This document shows positions 33,075 to 41,633 of a DNA stretch of 53,849 bases, piece after piece (the stretch's first letter is position 1; each line of letters begins with the position of its first letter). Under the pieces are notes generated by a model. The model was not told the DNA's origin. It made no database searches and saw only the letters and a list, made by a program, of their open reading frames with translations. This DNA is from Erysipelotrichales bacterium (lineage in GTDB: Bacteria > Bacillota_I > Bacilli_A > RFN20 > CAG-826). Position numbers and translations under genes: made by a program. The stretch is from the NCBI GenBank assembly GCA_022508535.1, contig JAFLUZ010000012.1:1-53849 (forward strand), given 5' to 3'.

Positions 33075-34506
33075 TAGTGTCACCTGCTTTCGTTTCAAAT
33101 TTAACCACATTTGTACCTAATTCATCATAATTAACTTCAGAAATTGCTACATTTAAATATTTAGCAAGAATTTTAGCAACAAGTGGTTGGCACATTCCAC
33201 CTTGACACCTTCCAAATCCAGCACGCACTCTTTTCTTGATTGCCTTAATTGAATGTGGTGGACAACTTCTTTCCATGACATCTAAAATTTCTTGTTCAGA
33301 AACATATTCACATTTACAAATAATATGTCCGTATTTTGGATTCTCTTTAATTTTCTTTTGTCTTTCTTCTAAACTTAACATTTGCATATGTACATATTTT
33401 TTAACACATGGGGTATAGTTTTCTTTTTTCTTAAATTCGATTAACTCTTTCACTAATTCATCTGCGATATATTTTCCAATTGCAGGAGCACTTACTAAAC
33501 CTGGAGATTCAATTCCCACTGCATTTATAAAGTGATCATCTACTTTTTCAATTACAAAATCATGTGTAGATGGTGTTGGACGATTACCTGCAAAGGTACG
33601 AATTGTCATATTGAAAGGAATATCTTTCATAATTAAAGATGCTTGTTCTTTAACTTGCTTCAAGGTTAAAGAGTCTGTAGATAAATCATCTTTTTCATCA
33701 ACAAATTCTGAAGATGGCCCAACTAAATAATTGTGGCTAGAAGTAGGAGTCATTAAAATTCCTTTTCCCTTTTCACTTGGCAAAGGAAAAATTGGCATTG
33801 ACAAGAAATTATCATCAAAATGATCTAAGACATAATATTCGCCTTTTCGTGCTGTGATATCAAAATGATGCGGAGTTACCATATCTGAAATCTTATCACC
33901 ATTAATTCCTGTTGCATTGATAATAATTTTGGCTTCATATTCTCCTCTATTTGTAACAACACTATAACCATTTTGAGTTTTTACTATTTTTACTACTTCT
34001 TCATTGAGCTTTAAGTTAACACCATTATCAATAGCGTTTTCCATAGCATGCACAACTAAGTTAAATGGATCAACCACACCAGCAGTTGGACAATATAATG
34101 CCCCAATTACAGAATCATTTAAATGTGGTGCTAATTCTTTTGCTTCTTGCTCACTTAATAATTTAACTTCAACACCATTTTCATGTGCACGAGCTTCTAA
34201 ATCTTTTAAAACAGCTAAATGCTCTTCAACTGTTGCTACTGTCATTGAACCAGTCTTATAAAACTTAACATCTAGTTCCTCACAAGTTTTTTCATATAAT
34301 TTATTACCTAAAACATTAAATTTTGCTTTTAATGTACCAGGAACTGGATCATATCCTGAATGCACAATTGCAGAATTAGCCATCGATGTTACATTTCCAA
34401 CATCATTTTCTTTTTCAAAAACTAAAATATTGGCATCATATTTAGCTAATTCACGCGCAATAAATGAACCAATTACACCAGCACCAATTACTATTATATC
34501 GAACAT
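33067..34506 (-). CDS. GlpA-like FAD-dependent dehydrogenase with C-terminal [2Fe-2S] domain
   Basis: The 479-residue protein starts with the FAD motif IIVIGAGVIGSFIA and carries a DAO-type oxidase fold (residues about 1-370; TSMANSAIVHSGYDPVPG) like anaerobic glycerol-3-phosphate dehydrogenase. The C-terminus is a BFD-like [2Fe-2S] domain with ICKCEYVS and GRCQGGMC. The likely reaction is oxidation of glycerol-3-phosphate to dihydroxyacetone phosphate, as in the known glp-linked operons of Firmicutes and Thermotoga, but glpK and glpF are not adjacent, so another 2-hydroxy substrate is possible. The ATG at 34506 has GAGGAG 8 bases upstream. Confidence 0.88.
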   Translation of the reverse strand: MFDIIVIGAGVIGSFIARELAKYDANILVFEKENDVGNVTSMANSAIVHSGYDPVPGTLKAKFNVLGNKLYEKTCEELDVKFYKTGSMTVATVEEHLAVLKDLEARAHENGVEVKLLSEQEAKELAPHLNDSVIGALYCPTAGVVDPFNLVVHAMENAIDNGVNLKLNEEVVKIVKTQNGYSVVTNRGEYEAKIIINATGINGDKISDMVTPHHFDITARKGEYYVLDHFDDNFLSMPIFPLPSEKGKGILMTPTSSHNYLVGPSSEFVDEKDDLSTDSLTLKQVKEQASLIMKDIPFNMTIRTFAGNRPTPSTHDFVIEKVDDHFINAVGIESPGLVSAPAIGKYIADELVKELIEFKKKENYTPCVKKYVHMQMLSLEERQKKIKENPKYGHIICKCEYVSEQEILDVMERSCPPHSIKAIKKRVRAGFGRCQGGMCQPLVAKILAKYLNVAISEVNYDELGTNVVKFETKAGDTNE

Positions 34507-34565
34507 GCTACTATCTCCTCGTCTTCTCACTTTCTTATTTTAGCAATTAAGAAAATACAAATCAA

Positions 34566-34594
34566 CGAAAAAGAGCCTTTTTATAAAAGGCTCT
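34566..34594 (-). terminator. Terminator of dapA
   Basis: AGAGCCTTTT / AAAAGGCTCT (34572-34581, 34585-34594), a perfect stem with a T run on the minus strand. It overlaps the dapA stop. Confidence 0.9.
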
Positions 34595-35435
34595 AAAGAA
34601 TATCAAGTGCTTTTTCTCCCTCCAAAGTTAGCTTAACTAACGGAAGTCGTAAATTCATACTACTAAATCCATGTTTAGATAATAGGTATTTAATCGGAAT
34701 TGGATTTGTTTCAAATGCAATAAGATCACCTATCAAATTTAAATATTCAACTAATAATTCGTTTTTAAATCCATCTTCATAATCTTTTATAAGTTGAATA
34801 TAATCTTTTGCATAAAGTACGGATGACACTGAAATTATACCATCTGCTCCTGCAACGAGTGATTTATAAAAATTCTTATCATTTCCATAATATACTTTGA
34901 ATTTTGGATAATTTTTCTTTAATAATCTAATAAGATTAAAGTCACCACTACATTCTTTAATTCCAATTAATTTATCGCTAAGGTGCAAAAGTTTTTTGAT
35001 AGTTTGATAATCAATTGATACACCACATCTACTAGGAACATTGTAGATGATAATTGGATGTTTGCTAGCTTGCAAAAGTTTTTTAAAATGGAGAAAAATT
35101 CCTCGTTGTGGTGGTTTGTTATAGTAAGGTAATGCTACTAAAACTGCATATATAGGTAAAGAATTTAATAATTCTATTTGTTCAATTGCCTTTTTAGTAT
35201 TATTTTCTACTACGCCAACAATGATTTTTAAATTTGTATTATTGAGAGCAAAATTTACTAATTCAATTTTCTCTTTTAAACTTAATGATGACTCTTCACC
35301 TGTGGTGCCTGCGACCACAATTGCGTCATGTCCATCACTATTATAAATATCTAACAATTTCTTTACTTCATCATAGTCTATTTCATCATGATTATTAAAT
35401 GGCGTTACCATTGCTCCTATGAGTTCTTTATGCAT
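34593..35435 (-). CDS. dapA: 4-hydroxy-tetrahydrodipicolinate synthase DapA
   Basis: DapA condenses pyruvate with aspartate semialdehyde, the first step of lysine and diaminopimelate synthesis. In spore formers it also feeds dipicolinic acid. The 280-residue protein has GTTGEESSL (43-51), the catalytic triad Tyr of YNVPSRCG (Tyr131) and the Schiff-base Lys160 in GIKECSGD. It is slightly shorter than the usual 290-300. It stands alone here: dapB and other lysine genes are not adjacent. A terminator separates it from pnp on one side and it ends in its own. Confidence 0.93.
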   Translation of the reverse strand: MHKELIGAMVTPFNNHDEIDYDEVKKLLDIYNSDGHDAIVVAGTTGEESSLSLKEKIELVNFALNNTNLKIIVGVVENNTKKAIEQIELLNSLPIYAVLVALPYYNKPPQRGIFLHFKKLLQASKHPIIIYNVPSRCGVSIDYQTIKKLLHLSDKLIGIKECSGDFNLIRLLKKNYPKFKVYYGNDKNFYKSLVAGADGIISVSSVLYAKDYIQLIKDYEDGFKNELLVEYLNLIGDLIAFETNPIPIKYLLSKHGFSSMNLRLPLVKLTLEGEKALDIL

Positions 35436-35480
35436 AAATCCACCTCAATATAACATATGATAAACGCCTAGAATAGTGAA

Positions 35481-35510
35481 AGAAAAAATGACTGATTTTC
35501 ACCAGTCATT
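35481..35510 (-). terminator. Terminator of pnp
   Basis: AATGACTG / CAGTCATT (35487-35494, 35503-35510) with an 8-base loop and six T on the minus strand. Confidence 0.88.
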
Positions 35511-35519
35511 TATTTGTTT

Positions 35520-37670
35520 TTATTCTTTTGGTTCTTCTTTCTTTTCAGGTTCTGGTTTTGGTTCAAACTCTTTATGAGATAAATTGATACGTCCTTTTTC
35601 ATCAATTTCTGTAACAATTACCTTGAGTTTTTGTCCAACTTTAACGACATCTTTTGGATGTTCGATTCGTCTATGAGCAAGTTTAGAAACATGGACTAAA
35701 CCATCAACAGCCCCGAATAAGTTAACAAAGCATCCGAATGATTCGATACGTACAACTGTGCCTTCATAGATTTCTCCAACTTTAGCTTCACGAACGATAT
35801 CTTCAATCATTTTCTTTGCTTTATTAATTGCTTCGCGGTCCATATGATAAATTACGACATGACCATCATCTTCAATGTCAATCTTGACGTTATCACATTT
35901 TGCAATAATATCATTGATAACTTTTCCGCCAGTTCCAATGACATCACGAATCTTATCGACATCAATCTTCATTTGAGCAAGTTTTGGTGCATACTTACCA
36001 ACATCTGGACGTGGTTCACTAATAGCGCCTTTAATGACTTGCATAATTTGTTCACGTGCTTTATGAGCTTGGGCTAATGCTGCACGTAAAACATCTTTAG
36101 TAATACCTTTAATCTTGATATCCATTTGTAAAGCTGTAATACCATCATCAGTACCTGCAACTTTAAAGTCCATATCTCCATAGTGATCTTCCATACCTTG
36201 AATATCAGTTAAAATTGTATATGGATGATCTTCATCTAATGGTCCACTTGAGATTAAGCCCATTGCAATACCTGCAACTGGTGCTTTGATTGGAACACCT
36301 GCTGCCATAAGTGCCATGGTTGAAGCACAAATTGAAGCTTGGGATGAAGAACCGTTTGATTCAACAACTTCAGCAACACAACGAATTGTGTATGGGAATT
36401 CTTCTTCACTTGGAATAACGTAAGATAATGCTCTCTCACCTAATGCACCATGACCAATTTCTCTTCTTCCTGGACTGCCCATTCTTCCAACTTCACCAAC
36501 TGAGTAAGGTGGGAAGTTATAGTGGTGCATCCAGCGTTTAGAATCTTCATCAGTTAAGTTATCAATAATTTGTTCATCAGCTTTTGGACCTAATGTACAA
36601 ACTGAGATTACTTGAGTTTGTCCACGTGTAAACATAGCGGAGCCATGAACACGAGGTAATAAATCTATTTGAGCGTCAAGTGGACGAATTTCGTCAACTT
36701 TACGTCCATCTGGTCTTACTTTTTCTTCAGTAATTAAACGACGTACTTCTTCGGAAACAATAGTTTCTAAGACATCATGAACTTGCATCATAGTCTTAGC
36801 TTTGACTTTTTCATTTTCATAAGTCATTGCTTCATATTTATCGTCAACTTCTTTATTAATTGCATCAATTGCAGCGTATCTTTCTAATTTATCAACGATA
36901 GAAACAGATTTTTTAAGACGCGCTTCTGCTTGTGCACGAACATCTTTATCAATTGTTTCATCGACATGATATAAATCGACAGATCTTTTTTCTTTTCCAA
37001 TTTCTGCAATAATGCTCTTTTGGAAAGCACATAATTTTTTGATTGCTTCATGACCAAACATAATTGCGTCAAGCATATCTTCTTCACTAACTTCAGCCGC
37101 ACCAGCTTCAACCATGTTAATAGCTTCACTTGTACCTGCAACTGCTAAGTTAATATCACTTTTTTCTTTTTGTTCTACTGATGGGTTAATAATTAATTTA
37201 CCATCGACACGTCCAACATAAACACCAGCGATTGGTCCATCAAATGGAATATCTGAAATAGATAATGCAAGTGAGGCACCAAACATAGCAGTCATTTCTG
37301 GAGTAGCATCCAAATCAACAGACATAACTGTGTTTACTACTTGAACTTCATTACGGAATCCTTCCGAGAACATTGGACGGATTGGGCGGTCAATTAAACG
37401 CGCTGTTAATGTTGCGTGTTCACCAGGACGACCTTCTCTTCTTAAAAAACTTCCTGGAATTTTTCCTACTGCATATTGCTTTTCCTCATAACCCACGGTT
37501 AAAGGAAAGAAATCAGTATCTTTGGCTTCATCTGAAGCACATGCTGTGGATAAAACTACGGTATCATTCAAACGAACCAAAACAGCACCATCTGCTTGTT
37601 TTGCAATTTCGCCTGCTTCAACGATCAGTTTTTTACCTTCGAAATCTAATTCGAAAACCTTTTTTGCCAT
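35520..37670 (-). CDS. pnp: Polyribonucleotide nucleotidyltransferase (PNPase)
   Basis: PNPase degrades RNA from the 3' end with phosphate and forms part of the degradosome with RNase J and others. The 716-residue protein has two RNase PH domains ([40 protein letters not shown]), the active-site segments [16 protein letters not shown] and [10 protein letters not shown], a KH domain ([19 protein letters not shown], about 550-610) and an S1 domain (about 620-690; [20 protein letters not shown]). It ends in a short acidic tail. AAGGAG lies at a good distance before the ATG at 37670. Single gene. Confidence 0.97.
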   Translation of the reverse strand: MAKKVFELDFEGKKLIVEAGEIAKQADGAVLVRLNDTVVLSTACASDEAKDTDFFPLTVGYEEKQYAVGKIPGSFLRREGRPGEHATLTARLIDRPIRPMFSEGFRNEVQVVNTVMSVDLDATPEMTAMFGASLALSISDIPFDGPIAGVYVGRVDGKLIINPSVEQKEKSDINLAVAGTSEAINMVEAGAAEVSEEDMLDAIMFGHEAIKKLCAFQKSIIAEIGKEKRSVDLYHVDETIDKDVRAQAEARLKKSVSIVDKLERYAAIDAINKEVDDKYEAMTYENEKVKAKTMMQVHDVLETIVSEEVRRLITEEKVRPDGRKVDEIRPLDAQIDLLPRVHGSAMFTRGQTQVISVCTLGPKADEQIIDNLTDEDSKRWMHHYNFPPYSVGEVGRMGSPGRREIGHGALGERALSYVIPSEEEFPYTIRCVAEVVESNGSSSQASICASTMALMAAGVPIKAPVAGIAMGLISSGPLDEDHPYTILTDIQGMEDHYGDMDFKVAGTDDGITALQMDIKIKGITKDVLRAALAQAHKAREQIMQVIKGAISEPRPDVGKYAPKLAQMKIDVDKIRDVIGTGGKVINDIIAKCDNVKIDIEDDGHVVIYHMDREAINKAKKMIEDIVREAKVGEIYEGTVVRIESFGCFVNLFGAVDGLVHVSKLAHRRIEHPKDVVKVGQKLKVIVTEIDEKGRINLSHKEFEPKPEPEKKEEPKE

Positions 37671-37702
37671 TTTAAAACTCCTTCTTTATTTTTAACTTTG
37701 TT

Positions 37703-37733
37703 ATTATACCATAATAAATTAATTTATTATCAA
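37703..37733 (-). promoter_or_regulatory. Putative pnp promoter
   Basis: On the minus strand TTGATA (37728-37733) and TATAAT (37703-37708) are 19 bases apart, and TG precedes the -10 (extended -10), which may compensate for the long spacing. Confidence 0.45.
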
Positions 37734-37826
37734 AATTTTACATATTTTTTAACTATAAAAAAACTAAGGTGAATTTGTTTAATAAAAAGAATAAATATGC
37801 TATTATTTTATTAATGGGGTGATGCT

Positions 37827-38801
37827 ATGTTTAATCCACATATTGCCATTGATTTAGGTACATGTAATACCATCATTTATGTCAATCATAAAGGTATTAT
37901 TTTTAATGAACCAACTGTTATTGCTGTTAATGAAGTAAATAATCATACTTACGCTGTAGGATACGAAGCAGCAAAACTAATTGGTCGCACTCCACAAGGG
38001 ATAAAAATTATTCATCCTTTAAAAAATGGCGTAATTGCAGATTTAGATGCCACTATTCAATTCATCTCAACTATATTTAATTTGACCAAATATAAAAGAC
38101 ACTTGAAAAGATCAAAAATCATTATTACCGCTCCTAGTGAGTTAACACCAGTTGAGGAAAATGCTTTAAAACAACTTGGCAAAAAACTCGGTGCTTCAAA
38201 ATTAGTTATTGAAAATAAAGCTAAAATGGCTGCGATCGGTTCTGACTTAGATGTTAATTCACCTAAAGGTGCGATGATTGTAGATATTGGCGGTGGCACA
38301 ACTGATGTTGTCGTATTATCAGTAGGCAAAGTTGTTGTTTCTAAATCAATTCCAAATGCTGGATTGTTAATTGATGAAGCAATAATTCGCTATATGCGTG
38401 CCACACACAATATTAAAATTGGTGAGAAAAACGCCGAATATATAAAGATGAAAATCGGATCAGTTGGTAGCGACTATGAAAATAGATTATTACAAGTGAG
38501 TGGAGTAAGCATTGAAACTTCTCTTCCACATTCTGTAATTATTACTACCCAAGCAATAAGTGAAGTCATTAGTCCGATTGTTAAAGACATTGTCGATTGT
38601 GTACGTGATATATTATTTATCACTCCACCAGAACTTGCTGGTGACATTGTCGAAAATGGTATATCTCTAACTGGTGGTGTATCTTTACTTAGCGGATTAC
38701 GTGAAACACTAGAAAAAGAATTAAATGTGCCGGTGCGTTTAACATCTGACCCTCTTCTTTCTGCAATTGAAGGGTGCCATCTATCATTCAAAAACATTTA
38801 A
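37827..38801 (+). CDS. mreB: MreB-family actin-like protein
   Basis: MreB homologues polymerise under the membrane and direct sidewall synthesis. The 324-residue protein has the phosphate-1 motif AIDLGTCNTIIYV, the phosphate-2 motif MIVDIGGGTTDVVVLS and the adenosine motif ISLTGGVSLLSGL. Compared with typical MreB it is diverged at several otherwise constant places (for example LTGGVSLL in place of LTGGGALL), so it may be a secondary paralogue of MreBH or Mbl type. It is a single gene: mreC and mreD are not next to it. GGGGTGATGCT precedes the ATG. Own terminator. Confidence 0.88.
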   Translation: MFNPHIAIDLGTCNTIIYVNHKGIIFNEPTVIAVNEVNNHTYAVGYEAAKLIGRTPQGIKIIHPLKNGVIADLDATIQFISTIFNLTKYKRHLKRSKIIITAPSELTPVEENALKQLGKKLGASKLVIENKAKMAAIGSDLDVNSPKGAMIVDIGGGTTDVVVLSVGKVVVSKSIPNAGLLIDEAIIRYMRATHNIKIGEKNAEYIKMKIGSVGSDYENRLLQVSGVSIETSLPHSVIITTQAISEVISPIVKDIVDCVRDILFITPPELAGDIVENGISLTGGVSLLSGLRETLEKELNVPVRLTSDPLLSAIEGCHLSFKNI

Positions 38802-38827
38802 AAACTCGAAATTATTCGAGTTTTTTA
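38801..38827 (+). terminator. Terminator of mreB
   Basis: AAAACTCGAA / TTCGAGTTTT (38801-38810, 38815-38824), loop ATTA, T run. It begins at the stop codon. Confidence 0.92.
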
Positions 38828-38866
38828 TTTATCATTATTCTTTTTAGCGATTCATTTTAAGTCAAA

Positions 38867-39514
38867 TTATTTATCCCAAAAATTAATATCGGTCAGATTG
38901 TCAGTCAAATATAATGAAAGGTCATACAAATTATCTTTAATACTTAAACTCAATTCTCTATAAGGTGGGACGCCCTGTTTAGGCTTTTCTTCCACCCAAA
39001 TTGCAGATACACCTGGAATTCTTTCAACATATTTATCTTCAAGATGTTTTTCTTTTATTTCATTTAAATAAGAATTATAAATATCTCCTGTACCTAAAAA
39101 GTGATATGCACAAAAATCAGTAATATCTATCATAACATTTAAATAACATTGTGAAAGATTAAATACTTCATCAACTGTTGCAGATTTATAATGAAACTGG
39201 CCAATAAATAAACTTAATGCTCCTAATCCTACACGATAACGAAATTTAAAATTAAAGTAAATTGTATCCGATATATAATAATTCGCATTAAAATCTTTGT
39301 CTAATGTATAGATTTTCTCATCGTATTCTTTTTCATATTGAATACTATTTTTTTGTAAAGACTCCTCAATTGCCTCAAAGAAGTTAGGAAAATATTCATC
39401 TGCTAAATCAAACCCCTCAACAGCAGATATATGCCATTTTTTATGAGATTCACTCTCGCAAGAAGTTAATAATAATATAGATAGTAATGATAATGTCCAA
39501 ATTCTTATTTTCAT
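38867..39514 (-). CDS. Lipoprotein, paralogue of the 13823-14482 protein
   Basis: The 215-residue protein has lipobox LLLTSC (Cys19). It aligns along its length with the lipoprotein at 13823-14482 (shared FDLADEYFPNFFEAIEESLQ, KNSIQYEKEY, FLGTGDIYNSY and the ending LTDINFWDK). The ATG at 39514 gives a standard signal peptide and has AAAGGA 9 bases upstream; frames open further upstream overlap the previous gene. It follows the stop of the 39516-40199 lipoprotein by 1 base (TAATATG), so the two are coupled. No domain recognised. Confidence 0.65.
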   Translation of the reverse strand: MKIRIWTLSLLSILLLTSCESESHKKWHISAVEGFDLADEYFPNFFEAIEESLQKNSIQYEKEYDEKIYTLDKDFNANYYISDTIYFNFKFRYRVGLGALSLFIGQFHYKSATVDEVFNLSQCYLNVMIDITDFCAYHFLGTGDIYNSYLNEIKEKHLEDKYVERIPGVSAIWVEEKPKQGVPPYRELSLSIKDNLYDLSLYLTDNLTDINFWDK

Positions 39515-39515
39515 A

Positions 39516-40199
39516 TTAATCATCCTTTGCCAAATTTTCATGAACACTATTAATTTTTTTAGGGCATTTGAAAAAATCCAACACAAAAGCATTATAATAT
39601 TTTAATGTTTCATTATCTTCAATGTATGCAAACCATCCTTCATAATAAGCCATATCGTTTTTATTATTGATTTTTTCTTCATAATCTCCACCTTTTAAAT
39701 CTTCAGTATAGTTTTCTTTTGCAATATGCATATAACTTTCTATTTGATTCAAATTAATAAACGTATTTGCAGAAACATAGTCATCTAAATAGTCTAAAAA
39801 GTTATTTACAACTAAAAAATCATCTTTATTAAAATTACAGTTATCTTTTTTATCATAATTATAACTACGTGCATGAAAAGAAATTTTATGTATTTCTATT
39901 TCATCTTGGTTATTTGGCGCTAAATCCATTACTATAAAATATTCCATTTCTTGTATAACACAATAAATAACATTATTGTGAACAAAATCGGGGCACATCC
40001 CAGAAAATTTATAACTTCCACCATATGAAGTGCTAATTACAAGTCCATCAAAATCATTAACGATTTTTATAATTCCACTAAATATTGTTTCAGCATACTT
40101 ACTCATATTTTCAGTTTCTTGTTCTGTCCAATATCCATTAGCATCAAAACAACTAGTCAATAATAGTGTAGCAAATAAAAATATTGATCTTTTTTTCAT
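39516..40199 (-). CDS. Hypothetical lipoprotein
   Basis: The 227-residue protein has lipobox LLLTSC (Cys17) and an acidic, Asn/Tyr-rich mature part with no recognised domain. The central helical segment (VVNNFLDYLDDYVSANTFIN) recalls, at low similarity, the matching part of the next gene, so it may be a distant member of the same family. GGAG lies about 11 bases before the ATG. First gene of a two-gene lipoprotein operon on the minus strand. Confidence 0.6.
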   Translation of the reverse strand: MKKRSIFLFATLLLTSCFDANGYWTEQETENMSKYAETIFSGIIKIVNDFDGLVISTSYGGSYKFSGMCPDFVHNNVIYCVIQEMEYFIVMDLAPNNQDEIEIHKISFHARSYNYDKKDNCNFNKDDFLVVNNFLDYLDDYVSANTFINLNQIESYMHIAKENYTEDLKGGDYEEKINNKNDMAYYEGWFAYIEDNETLKYYNAFVLDFFKCPKKINSVHENLAKDD

Positions 40200-40293
40200 G
40201 TACTAATCCACTCCTTGCTTTAGTTTCACTATCAGCACATCTCTATCATAATTAATAAAAAGAATAAAATCCATAAATTTACATTTTTTATAT

Positions 40294-40333
40294 AATAAAA
40301 AATTCTTTGCAAAACTTGAATAAGCAAAGAATT
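40294..40333 (-). terminator. Terminator of ppa-tal
   Basis: AATTCTTTGC / GCAAAGAATT (40301-40310, 40324-40333) with a 13-base loop; six T follow on the minus strand. Confidence 0.75.
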
Positions 40334-40353
40334 CTTTTCTATTTTAAGTCAAA

Positions 40354-40989
40354 TTATTTACTTGCAGCGTCTCTAAAGATTTTTAATCCCGCATCGGTTA
40401 AAGGATGTTTAACCATTTTCTCTAAGACAGCAAATGGAATTGTTGCAATGTCTGCGCCAGCAAGAGCAGCTTGTTCGACATGAGCCAAATTACGGATTGA
40501 AGCTGCAATTACTTCTGTTTCATAGCCATAATTATTAATCATAACCATAATCTTTTCGATTAATTCAGCGCCAGAATCACCTGCATCATCAACTCTTCCC
40601 ATAAATGGAGAGATGTATGTTGCACCAGCTTCACATGCCATAATTGCTTGAGGGACTGAGAAGACCAATGTAACATTTGTTTTAATTCCTAATTTAGTTA
40701 ATTTAGAACATGCTTCAACACCATCCATAGTCATTGGTAATTTGATAACGATGTTTTTATGAATTTTCACTAATTCTTTAGCTTGAGCGACCATTTCATC
40801 TGCAGATGCTTCTGCAACTTCAGCAGAAATTGGTCCATCAATTAAATCAGTTATTTCTTTTACGACATCTTCTAATTTTCTTCCTTCTTTTGCAATTAAA
40901 GATGGATTAGTCGTTGCACCAGCAATGCAACCCCATTTTGAAGCAATTCTAATATGTTCAATATTTGCTGTGTCAATAAATAATTTCAT
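40354..40989 (-). CDS. tal: Transaldolase, TalC/fructose-6-phosphate aldolase subfamily
   Basis: The enzyme transfers a dihydroxyacetone unit between sugar phosphates in the pentose phosphate pathway, or splits fructose-6-phosphate. The 211-residue protein has the short-form length, [22 protein letters not shown] and the Schiff-base Lys83 in VIKLPMT, with [10 protein letters not shown] and EVIAASIRN downstream. Whether it works as transaldolase or aldolase cannot be settled by reading; the SPFxGRxDD pattern is like TalC. GGAGGAA precedes the ATG, and the gene starts 2 bases after the ppa stop. Confidence 0.93.
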   Translation of the reverse strand: MKLFIDTANIEHIRIASKWGCIAGATTNPSLIAKEGRKLEDVVKEITDLIDGPISAEVAEASADEMVAQAKELVKIHKNIVIKLPMTMDGVEACSKLTKLGIKTNVTLVFSVPQAIMACEAGATYISPFMGRVDDAGDSGAELIEKIMVMINNYGYETEVIAASIRNLAHVEQAALAGADIATIPFAVLEKMVKHPLTDAGLKIFRDAASK

Positions 40990-40991
40990 TT

Positions 40992-41525
40992 TTATTTTCC
41001 TCCGAATTTGTTTTGATAATTTTCAATACATTTTTTGATTACCCTAATAGCTTCACGGCTACCTTCAACCTCATGTACAATTGTATCTTTATATTCTAAA
41101 GTTTTGTAAACAGCAAAGAAATGTTTGATTTCTTCAGAAATATGTTGAGGTAAATCCTTAATATCTTTATACATGTTGTAGAAAGGGTCATGTGTGCATA
41201 TAGCGATAATCTTTTCATCATATTCGCCATTATCAATCATTTTTACTACACCAATTGGATAACATTCTACTAATGCGAGTGGAGTGATTGATTCTGAACA
41301 AAGAATTAAAACGTCCAATGGATCATTATCTCCCGCATATGTTAAAGGAATAAAACCATAATTTTGTGGGTAGTGTGTCGATGTAAATAAAATACGATCT
41401 AATCTTAACGCCCCAGTTTCTTTGTCTAATTCATATTTATTTTTGCTTCCTTTTGGTATTTCAATACAGGCCAAGAATTTTTCAGGTGTTATTCTTTCCT
41501 TCGATAAATTGTGCCAAATATTCAT
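40992..41525 (-). CDS. ppa: Inorganic pyrophosphatase, family I (soluble)
   Basis: The enzyme hydrolyses pyrophosphate and drives biosynthetic reactions. The 177-residue protein has the family I signature [13 protein letters not shown] with metal-binding Asp66, Asp68 and Asp71, plus [15 protein letters not shown] and PQNYGFIP. Many Bacilli use a family II (Mn) enzyme instead, so family I is mildly noteworthy. It is the first gene of ppa-tal. Confidence 0.93.
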   Translation of the reverse strand: MNIWHNLSKERITPEKFLACIEIPKGSKNKYELDKETGALRLDRILFTSTHYPQNYGFIPLTYAGDNDPLDVLILCSESITPLALVECYPIGVVKMIDNGEYDEKIIAICTHDPFYNMYKDIKDLPQHISEEIKHFFAVYKTLEYKDTIVHEVEGSREAIRVIKKCIENYQNKFGGK

Positions 41526-41587
41526 AAATATACACCTCTTTTACTTTTATATTTTACCATATTTCCCTATTCTTTCTATAAAAATAA

Positions 41588-41626
41588 TTAAAAAACATCC
41601 AACATCATTTCGACATTGGATGTTTT
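41588..41626 (-). terminator. Terminator of the flavodiiron protein gene
   Basis: AAAACATCCAA / TTGGATGTTTT (41592-41602, 41616-41626) with a 13-base loop and T run on the minus strand. Confidence 0.85.
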
Positions 41627-41633
41627 AATAACA

